From: Aquiflexum balticum DSM 16537
GTDB taxonomy: Bacteria; Bacteroidota; Bacteroidia; Cytophagales; Cyclobacteriaceae
Direction: 5' to 3'
DNA length: 64,000 nucleotides
Assembly (NCBI RefSeq): GCF_900176595.1
Contig: NZ_LT838813.1
Location: forward strand, 1,550,001 to 1,614,000
Both the position numbers and the translations under genes were made by a program. This document shows, piece after piece, positions 54,313-61,334 of the stretch. The first letter of the stretch is position 1. Each line of letters begins with the position of its first letter. Below the pieces are notes generated by a model, which worked only from the letters and a program-made list of their open reading frames with translations, was not told where the DNA came from and ran no database searches.

Positions 54313-54664
54313 TGAAAAAGATGTCGAAATGCTATTTCGGCAAAAATTCCGAAAGGAAATGAGAAACGAAAATCTGGAATTGGTTTTTGCTTTTTCGGGT
54401 GCAGAGGCCTTGAGAATTCTGGAAGAATCAGATCCGCCCAAAGTTGTGTATGTCTTTTCCGATATCAATATGCCCGGCATGACCGGACTTGAATTGCTCG
54501 AAAAGGTCAAGAAAAAATTCCCGCAGATCAATGTGAGTATGATATCTGCTTACGGAGACAGTGAAAATTATAAAAAAGCCATTAACTCCGGCGCAAAAGA
54601 GTTCTTTACAAAACCGATAGACTTTGATTCCTTAAAGAAGGAAATCAAGGAACTAATAAAATAA
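54290..54664 (+). CDS. Single-domain response regulator, partner of HK12
   Basis: A 124-residue receiver: D7-D8 acidic pair (IVDDEKD), phospho-acceptor D58 (FSDINMPGMTG), MISAYGD and the FFTKPIDF lysine. No output domain. Its start lies inside the HK12 gene (23-nt overlap), a strong sign of translational coupling and a cognate pair. It is a close paralogue of the receiver at 48902. It ends 27 nt before a receiver-cyclase gene, so it may relay phosphate or act on the cyclase system (inference). Confidence 0.95.
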   Translation: MKILIVDDEKDVEMLFRQKFRKEMRNENLELVFAFSGAEALRILEESDPPKVVYVFSDINMPGMTGLELLEKVKKKFPQINVSMISAYGDSENYKKAINSGAKEFFTKPIDFDSLKKEIKELIK

Positions 54665-54691
54665 AAAGAGTAAAAACAAATTTTTAAAGTT

Positions 54692-55732
54692 ATGGCGAAG
54701 ATACTTGTGGTAGATGATGAAGCCGATTTGGAGGTGCTGATAAAGCAGAAATTCCGACAAAAAATAAGGCAAAATGAGTATGAATTTATTTTTGCAATCA
54801 ACGGCAGACATGCACTGGAACAATTGGAGCTACATCATGACGTGGATGTTGTACTCAGTGATATCAATATGCCAGAAATGGACGGACTTACCCTCCTTTC
54901 ACGCCTGAATGAAAAAAATGCTTTGTTAAAATCTGTGATTGTATCTGCTTATGGGGATATGGATAATATCAGAACCGCAATGAACCGCGGAGCCTTTGAT
55001 TTCGTCACTAAACCGGTAAATTTCTCTGACCTGGAGATTACAATAGATAGAACTGTCAAGCATGTGGGGATGATTAAGGAAACCTTAAAAGCCATGAAAG
55101 AAAATAACATCCTTAAAATGTATGTGGATGAGACCGTGCTGAATTTTATGGGAAGCCGAGAAATAGGCGCCTCACTTTTTGACAACGAAACCATTGTCGG
55201 GACTGTAGCTTTTATAGATATCTGCGGATTTACCGCAATCAGTGAAACCCAATCCCCTGATGATGTGGTGACACTTCTCAATGAATACTTTGACATCATG
55301 GCAAGGGCGATTATAGAAGAAAATGGCATTGTGGACAAATTTATGGGTGATGCGATTTTGGCAGTTTTCAAGGGTGAAAATCATTTGGAAAGAGCGGTAA
55401 AAGCCTGCCTCCATATCAAACAGGAAATCTCCAATAAACCTCAAATCGAAGGTAAAATGAACTTTACTCCGAACGTCTCTATTGGCATCAATTCCGGTGA
55501 AATGATTTCAGGGAATATTGGATCTTCTACTTTGAGAAGATTGGATTATACTGTTATCGGCGATACGGTCAATACTGCTGCGAGACTTCAGTCTGCGGCT
55601 CAGGCCGGACAGATTTTTATTCCTGAGACTTGTTACACCAAAATCAAAGATTTGTTTACTTGTGAACTGGTGGGATTGTTGGAAATGAAAAACAAAAAAA
55701 TCCCCATGATGGCTTACGAGGTTATGTCCTGA
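54692..55732 (+). CDS. Receiver domain - class III adenylate cyclase
   Basis: A 346-residue protein. Residues 1-120 are a receiver (VVDDEAD, phospho-acceptor D57 in SDINMPEMDG, Lys in FVTKPVNF). Residues ~165-345 are a class III nucleotide cyclase with metal-binding D176 (FIDICGFT) and D220 (FMGDAILAVF), and transition-state residues N294 and R298 (TVNTAARL). The purine-specifying pair is K216 and T287, the Lys/Thr combination seen in cyanobacterial-type adenylate cyclases, so cAMP is the likely product. It is the last gene of the HK12 operon; phosphorylation by HK12 probably controls cyclase activity. Two proteins with cNMP-type domains lie within 6 kb. Confidence 0.94.
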   Translation: MAKILVVDDEADLEVLIKQKFRQKIRQNEYEFIFAINGRHALEQLELHHDVDVVLSDINMPEMDGLTLLSRLNEKNALLKSVIVSAYGDMDNIRTAMNRGAFDFVTKPVNFSDLEITIDRTVKHVGMIKETLKAMKENNILKMYVDETVLNFMGSREIGASLFDNETIVGTVAFIDICGFTAISETQSPDDVVTLLNEYFDIMARAIIEENGIVDKFMGDAILAVFKGENHLERAVKACLHIKQEISNKPQIEGKMNFTPNVSIGINSGEMISGNIGSSTLRRLDYTVIGDTVNTAARLQSAAQAGQIFIPETCYTKIKDLFTCELVGLLEMKNKKIPMMAYEVMS

Positions 55733-55767
55733 TTTTGACCAATTTCAAATAAATCCTTTGCAAAAAA

Positions 55768-56442
55768 TCACTTTATCAAGCTTCCGAAATTCTTGATTCC
55801 TTTTTGTTCGGCTATTTTCAATAATCTCATAAACAACTGCGCTGTTAAAAAAGCATCTCCGGCTGCGGTATGTCTGTCATCAAGAGGTATTCCATATCTT
55901 TCACAAAGATTATCCAAAGCATATTCACCGGGACTGCCCAAAGCAGGATCATAATGTGGCCCTTTTTCCAAACGCATACTGAGTGCTAATGTATCCAAAA
56001 CAGGATTTTTTAACTTTTTCAGACCAAAAGACATTAGGGCTTTTTCCAACATAGCTATATCAAATCCGATATGATGGCCCACAATAATATCAGAACCTAT
56101 ATAGGTTAAAAAATCTTTGGCGAATTCCTTTAGTGGAAAAGCTTGATCATGATATAGGATTTCATGTATTTGGATGGACTCTTTATTGTGCAAAGGCGAA
56201 TCAAGGTAGATTTCCCATGCTGAATTGACTTTCATTTTATATCCTTTGATTTTGATAGCCCCAAAGGACAGAATATAATCTTTTTTGGGGTTCAATCCTG
56301 TAGTTTCGGTATCCAAGACTATAAAGGTCAATTGATCTACCGATCTGATGGCTGGAATTTTTTTCTCGAATAGCTGTTCATATTCCTCCACAAAACTGGT
56401 TTTGGATACCTTATTCTTTTTTAAAAAATCAAACCATCCCAT
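55768..56442 (-). CDS. DEDDh 3'-5' exonuclease (DnaQ-like)
   Basis: A 224-residue exonuclease. The frame extends to 56499, but the ATG at 56442 lies one base after the stop of the upstream gene and gives the natural start MGWFDFLKK. Exo I is FIVLDTETTGLNP, Exo II VGHHIGFDIAML, and Exo III HTAAGDAF, making it the DEDDh type as in the epsilon proofreading subunit. It lacks the tau/alpha-binding parts of a true DnaQ. The pairing with a cNMP/CBS/DUF294 protein is a recurrent gene neighbourhood in bacteria; the joint role is not known to me. Cytoplasmic. Confidence 0.9.
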   Translation of the reverse strand: MGWFDFLKKNKVSKTSFVEEYEQLFEKKIPAIRSVDQLTFIVLDTETTGLNPKKDYILSFGAIKIKGYKMKVNSAWEIYLDSPLHNKESIQIHEILYHDQAFPLKEFAKDFLTYIGSDIIVGHHIGFDIAMLEKALMSFGLKKLKNPVLDTLALSMRLEKGPHYDPALGSPGEYALDNLCERYGIPLDDRHTAAGDAFLTAQLFMRLLKIAEQKGIKNFGSLIK

Positions 56443-56443
56443 A

Positions 56444-58390
56444 TCAGCTTCCAAAATAGTCCAACTGAAACCTAACCCTGAGGATTTTCTGTAGTTCATC
56501 TATCGGCGCAAATGTGTTTTTCAACAATTGCCTTTGCAGTTTACCCAAGGATTCCGGAATAATATACCTTCCGGAATTTTCGGAGCGTAATCCTTCTATC
56601 GCCCGCATACGCATCAGAATTTCATAAGCCTTGCCTGCTTCAAGAAACAAGTCCTTATAATGAGGTTCCAATTCAGATAGTTTTTCGAAGCGCTTGAATG
56701 TATTATTTATTCCAACTACCCTATGACTCAAAACCAATAACCTGGCTATATCCGCCAAAGGCATCATGGCCCTCAATTTGATATCAAATTTATCTCTGTG
56801 CTCTCCCGATTTTTCTACGATAAAATTTCTGAAAAAACCCAAAGGCGGAGGATTTAGCAAGGCATTTTTGGCAAGGAAATTCAAAAAAATAGTTTTGCCT
56901 GCGATTTCTTTATAGATATGCTGTATCATTTCTTCTGCCAATACTTTGTGACCGATAATCGGCCTAAAATCAAAGAATATGGCCGCATGCATCAAAGCTT
57001 CCTGATTGGGGCTGAGAATCCAATCACTGAAATATTTTTTCCATTGTGAAAGTGGCTGACACCATTTGGGATTGTTTGCCATCATTTCGGCAGGACAAGA
57101 TTGAAATCCACAGGCAAGCAATATCTCAATCACTTCCTGCGCAATCAGCATCATATAAGCCTTTGTCCCCTCCGATTCTGAATCCGGTATATCTTCAAAA
57201 ACAAGCGCATTGTCCAAGTCAGTACGGAGCATTTGCTCCTCTCTTCCCTCACTGCCCAAAGAAAGAAAACAAAACCTGACATTTGCTTCCTTGGGATGAT
57301 CCGTATCATATTTATTTTTTGCAATCTGAACGGCTCTTTGAATGATAATATCATTGATTTCTGAGATGATATTGGCCACAAAATCCATGGCAAGCTCATT
57401 TTCAAGATAGTATTTCAACAAGCGTTCTGCCCTGTCACGTATTTTTGCCATTTCTTTTATATCCCAGGTATTCATCAAAGCATTGATCAGAACAGCGGGG
57501 CTATTTCCCTGGGATAATAGAATATCATGGTCCGACAATATCCCGGTAACGGGACTGTTTGGTGAACCATCCTCAGTAAATATCAAATGATGCAAGCGGT
57601 TTTTGATCATGGTCAGGTAGAGACTGGAAAAATCCGCTTCCTTGCTCTTGGTCATCACGGGACTCGTCATCAGATCATCAACCAAAGTATCATAACTTTT
57701 CCTTTCAGCCACAAGCCTATTTCGAAGGTCTTTATCGGTGATGATTCCCACCGGGTGTTTCTTTTGATTGACCACGACGATTGACCCCACTCCTTTTTCG
57801 GACATACTTTTTGCAGCTTTGGCCACTGTTTCCCCTGTTTGACAGGTCAAAACTTCATGGGAATAATTCAGGTCAGATTGACCGGTAAATATCAAGAGGC
57901 CATTGTCCTTGGAGATTTCAGAAAATGCTGTCCGGGCCTTTTGTGACTGGGAAAGGTCCGACCGGACCACAACTTGTCCTGAGGCAAATCCAGCCGCAAA
58001 ATATAGGCTGACCCTACTGTTTTCTAACAAGATTTTTTCAAAAATGGCAACGGGAATTGCATAAATAAGAGACTCTTCCCTAGTCTTTGCATTTAATATA
58101 TAGGGTCTTTTCCCCAACAAGGCCAATACCCCAAAAACATCTCCTTCATCACATACCTCCACTACTTTGGCTACCCCATCTTTGTTTTCTGTCAATTCAA
58201 CAGAGCCTTCCTTCAGCACAAAAAAGTAGTTTTGAGCAGGTTCACCCTGCTCAAACAATACCTCTCCACTTGTAAAATACCGCACTTCTACTCCTTTTGC
58301 CACCAATTCCAGGGTGGTATCACTGAGAAAGGAAAAAGGTGGGTATCCCTTCAGAAATTCTTTGACTCTGTTGACGATGACATTGGACAT
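56444..58390 (-). CDS. cNMP-binding/CBS/DUF294 nucleotidyltransferase-like protein
   Basis: A 648-residue protein with an N-terminal cNMP-type domain (~10-130), two CBS motifs (~175-300; VGIITDKDLRNR, VTGILSDHDIL), then a DUF294 nucleotidyltransferase-like domain with LGSEGREEQMLRTDLDNAL, where the GS and DxD metal-binding pattern is intact, and a C-terminal helical partner domain. The phosphate-binding cassette reads DVFGVLALLGKRPYIL: the usual Glu is Val and the Arg is displaced, so cyclic nucleotide binding is doubtful. Resembles GlnD-like uridylyltransferase modules, but the target is unknown. Likely operon with the exonuclease (1-nt spacing). Confidence 0.9.
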   Translation of the reverse strand: MSNVIVNRVKEFLKGYPPFSFLSDTTLELVAKGVEVRYFTSGEVLFEQGEPAQNYFFVLKEGSVELTENKDGVAKVVEVCDEGDVFGVLALLGKRPYILNAKTREESLIYAIPVAIFEKILLENSRVSLYFAAGFASGQVVVRSDLSQSQKARTAFSEISKDNGLLIFTGQSDLNYSHEVLTCQTGETVAKAAKSMSEKGVGSIVVVNQKKHPVGIITDKDLRNRLVAERKSYDTLVDDLMTSPVMTKSKEADFSSLYLTMIKNRLHHLIFTEDGSPNSPVTGILSDHDILLSQGNSPAVLINALMNTWDIKEMAKIRDRAERLLKYYLENELAMDFVANIISEINDIIIQRAVQIAKNKYDTDHPKEANVRFCFLSLGSEGREEQMLRTDLDNALVFEDIPDSESEGTKAYMMLIAQEVIEILLACGFQSCPAEMMANNPKWCQPLSQWKKYFSDWILSPNQEALMHAAIFFDFRPIIGHKVLAEEMIQHIYKEIAGKTIFLNFLAKNALLNPPPLGFFRNFIVEKSGEHRDKFDIKLRAMMPLADIARLLVLSHRVVGINNTFKRFEKLSELEPHYKDLFLEAGKAYEILMRMRAIEGLRSENSGRYIIPESLGKLQRQLLKNTFAPIDELQKILRVRFQLDYFGS

Positions 58391-58527
58391 GATTTTTTCG
58401 GGGAATATTCTTGGAAGAGCAATTTATCCAAAAAAGTGATTGAAGGGCTAAGATTTGCTATTGGGATCCAAAAAATGATGAAAAAAAAGTAAATGAGGAT
58501 TCGCATTAACCAGAGTCATTTTATAGA

Positions 58528-58605
58528 ACACTGATAACGCTGATTTTGCAGATGTCCACAGATAAATAAATCAGTGAAAATCAGCTCCATCAGCGTTATG
58601 AGTGT
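58528..58605. terminator. Large inverted repeat downstream of the SusE-like gene
   Basis: ACACTGATAACGCTGAT at 58528-58544 pairs with 58589-58605 with one mismatch, around a 44-nt loop. It lies after the stop of the minus-strand SusE-like gene and may end that transcript. ATCAGCGTTATCAGTGT-type sequences often recur in Bacteroidota genomes, so it may also be a dispersed repeat. Confidence 0.4.
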
Positions 58606-58621
58606 ACTTCAGTAAATTAAA

Positions 58622-59656
58622 TTAATTCTTTATAACCTCATAGGAGATTTCTCCGGGAACTTTCCAGTCCATGGTGATGGTATAATTGCCGGCTTCAGGT
58701 ATCGGAATATTCGCACCATCGGGATCCAAAATTCCATCCGATCCTGTATCCCCATAATTATGTGCCCAATCACCGGCCCTGAATTTGAAATTTCCTGCAA
58801 TCAAATCCAGGGTTATCGTGAGCACATTATTAACAGGATCAAAGTTCATTGGAGTATCGTTAGCCCAGCCTAACGGAGTGGCATCACCGATAATTCCCCA
58901 TCTTCTTCGGGTGCCGATGGAATAGGTTAAGGTGTTGAGGTCTACTGTAATTCTGAACGTCCCAAATGGTTCTGCAATCCTTAAATCCGGTCCGTTTCTC
59001 TCCAGCACCCCATTGGACCCTCCATAATTGATGTCCCAATTCGGTTCCTCATTGACTTTAAATGCCCCTGAACCGCCCAGGATATGCACAAACCCTTCAT
59101 AAATGTCATTGTTCTGTACGGAATAAATAACCGTGTTTTCATTGGAGGGATCCCAGCCCTGATAATCACCCGGAACATACATTCTGGCGTAGGTGAGCTC
59201 CTCTCTAAATGGGGTCACCAACATGGTCACCCTTTCGGAGAATAAGGGATCGACTGTTGGCCCCAGAATAGCCCTTACTCTGATATCCACCTGTGTGGCT
59301 TCATCAGGAACAAAACCCCTGGCAATCAGTCTTTGGTTGAGATTGGCCTGGGAAATTCCAACACTGTTGCTATTGGAATTACCAATATCCATTGCATTGT
59401 CAAATGATGCACCGGATTCCACCAATTGTACAGTGTAGTTGACTGCCGCCGGGAATCCAAAATCGGCTTTATTGTAGGCGAAAATTACGGTCTCTTCCGA
59501 TATATCCTGATTCAGGATCAGTGAAGTTCCCGCCGAAGGACTTGTCAGGGCAGGTGCATTTGGATTGGCACTGATGACGGTTTCTATGGGATCAGTACAT
59601 GCCCATGCACAAAGCAGGGTGAATACTGATAGAATTTTTATGTTCAATGTTTTCAT
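58622..59656 (-). CDS. SusE/SusF-like surface glycan-binding lipoprotein
   Basis: A 344-residue lipoprotein. The frame is open to 59857, but the ATG at 59656 begins a clear lipoprotein signal (LSVFTLLCAWAC, Cys20), 17 nt after the SusD-like gene, so I start there. Residues ~25-150 are a SusE-type N-terminal domain (NAPALTSPSAG, FGFPAAVNYTVQL). Two carbohydrate-binding-like beta domains follow (YVPGDYQGWDPS, WGIIGDATPLGW). SusE/F proteins bind starch-like or other glycans at the outer membrane surface. It is the last of three co-directional genes SusC-SusD-SusE. Confidence 0.9.
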   Translation of the reverse strand: MKTLNIKILSVFTLLCAWACTDPIETVISANPNAPALTSPSAGTSLILNQDISEETVIFAYNKADFGFPAAVNYTVQLVESGASFDNAMDIGNSNSNSVGISQANLNQRLIARGFVPDEATQVDIRVRAILGPTVDPLFSERVTMLVTPFREELTYARMYVPGDYQGWDPSNENTVIYSVQNNDIYEGFVHILGGSGAFKVNEEPNWDINYGGSNGVLERNGPDLRIAEPFGTFRITVDLNTLTYSIGTRRRWGIIGDATPLGWANDTPMNFDPVNNVLTITLDLIAGNFKFRAGDWAHNYGDTGSDGILDPDGANIPIPEAGNYTITMDWKVPGEISYEVIKN

Positions 59657-59673
59657 TTCTCGATTATTTTTGG

Positions 59674-61269
59674 TTAGTAACCAGGATTTTGTTGTAATGT
59701 AGGATTTGCAATCAGATCTGCTTGGGGCAGTGGATATAAGTTTCTGAAATCCCCAACGGCCGAACCACCGAAAGTTCCGCCTTTCCATTGCCAAATATAG
59801 GCGGCGGTCGTAAATCTGCCGAACCGGATAAGATCGGTTCTTCGCGTAGCTTCCCATTTCAACTCCCTTGCCCGCTCATCAATGATGAAATCCAGGGTAA
59901 GTTCATTGGAAGTAATATTTCCGCTGCTGTCACCGTACGCCCTTTCTCGCAATGCATTGATGTAGGCCAAAGCCTGCGCCTGATTGCCACCGGAGCCACC
60001 TCTGAGTACAGCCTCCGCATACATCAGATAGGCATCAGCCAACCTGAACATAGGGAAGTCCACGCTGACCTGATCGCTTACCGGACCATCAGGCCTGTCT
60101 CCTGTTTCTTTGGTAATATTTCGGAATTTGATGATTCCATAACCATCCTGAAAGATGTTGATGTTCTCTACATCCAATTGCTGGTCATGGGTGTGGAACC
60201 AGCCCCTGGCATCAGGAGTCCCATCTACTCCCGGATAAAGGTTCACTAATTGAGGCCGCGCCCTCATACCTTGCCATCCTCCGGGAACTCCAAAATTATA
60301 GAAGTTTCGCATTGTTCCGCCTATAGCAGCGTTGACCAAAAATGTAGCGCCTCCCCAGGCCATGCTGCTGACCTGATCAAAGGAAATGGGGAAAATGATT
60401 TCATTGGATTGGTCATTGTCCGCAAAAAACAGATGGTTATAGTTGGGCTCCAGAGAATATCCTGCGCCGATCACTTCATTGAGCTGGGCAATGGCCTCAG
60501 TATATCGGGCCTCTCCAATGTAAACTTCAGCATTCAGGTACATTTTTGCCAAAAGCATTCTTGCCGCTGCCCGATCTGCCCGGGCATATTGATGCTGCCT
60601 AGGTGCGACCAACAATGGAATAACTTCCAACAGTTCCTTTTCGATGTAATCGAACAATTCTCTTCTATTGACCTGTCTGGGGAAGAAGGAGCCCACCGCA
60701 TCCTCTTGTGTCACAAAGGGGACATTGCCATAAAGATCAAGGGCATGATAATAACTTAAAGCTCTTAAAAACCTGGCCTCAGCCCTGAAAAGTCTGGCAG
60801 TATTCTGATTTGCCTCGGAAATTCCTCTGGAATTCATGTTGGCATCACTGGTTTCCCGGATAAATTCATTGGCCAAAGTAATCTGATAAAATATCCGGTA
60901 ATACATGGCCGCAACAAACCCGTTATCCGAAGACCAGGTCATGGTATTCAGAGCAGGCAGGCCTTCATCGTTCCATGAAATGATGGTTTCATCAGTTGGG
61001 AGCTGTTGGAGTTTCCATAAGGCCCTCAGATAAGTTGAAGCTCCTTCGTCCTGACCACCGATATCACCCCTTCCGTGGGGACCCGACTGACCACTGAGTG
61101 CCAGTCCGCCGTACATTTTGGCCAATACATGGATATAATTGTCAAAATCCTGATATACCTGTACGGAAGTCAGTTCGCCGAATGGCTCCAGTTCAAGATC
61201 CGTACATGCCGTAACGGTAAAAAAAGTTACCGTTAATATGGCTGAAATTTTTATAAATGTATTTTTCAT
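59674..61269 (-). CDS. SusD/RagB-like nutrient-binding outer membrane lipoprotein
   Basis: A 531-residue SusD-family protein. Lipoprotein signal ISAILTVTFFTVTAC with Cys22, then ELEPFGELTS, helical TPR-like segments (FRAEARFLRALSYYHALDLYG, typical of the family) and the C-terminal RERAYGDSS... FIIDERARELKWEATRRTDLIRFG motif. It forms the lid of a SusC-type porin and binds the glycan substrate. It lies 65 nt after the SusC-like gene and 17 nt before the SusE-like gene, with no glycosidase in the window to reveal the substrate. Confidence 0.96.
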   Translation of the reverse strand: MKNTFIKISAILTVTFFTVTACTDLELEPFGELTSVQVYQDFDNYIHVLAKMYGGLALSGQSGPHGRGDIGGQDEGASTYLRALWKLQQLPTDETIISWNDEGLPALNTMTWSSDNGFVAAMYYRIFYQITLANEFIRETSDANMNSRGISEANQNTARLFRAEARFLRALSYYHALDLYGNVPFVTQEDAVGSFFPRQVNRRELFDYIEKELLEVIPLLVAPRQHQYARADRAAARMLLAKMYLNAEVYIGEARYTEAIAQLNEVIGAGYSLEPNYNHLFFADNDQSNEIIFPISFDQVSSMAWGGATFLVNAAIGGTMRNFYNFGVPGGWQGMRARPQLVNLYPGVDGTPDARGWFHTHDQQLDVENINIFQDGYGIIKFRNITKETGDRPDGPVSDQVSVDFPMFRLADAYLMYAEAVLRGGSGGNQAQALAYINALRERAYGDSSGNITSNELTLDFIIDERARELKWEATRRTDLIRFGRFTTAAYIWQWKGGTFGGSAVGDFRNLYPLPQADLIANPTLQQNPGY

Positions 61270-61334
61270 CTTTTCAATATTTTGATTCCTAAGTCCCTAG
61301 CTGAATAAACGCATGGGACCTCAGAGATGGTTGT

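Noticed and set aside
59657-59857. N-terminal extension of the SusE-like protein
   Set aside because: The extension runs through the 17-nt spacer into the end of the SusD-like gene on the same strand; the ATG at 59656 starts a proper lipoprotein signal.
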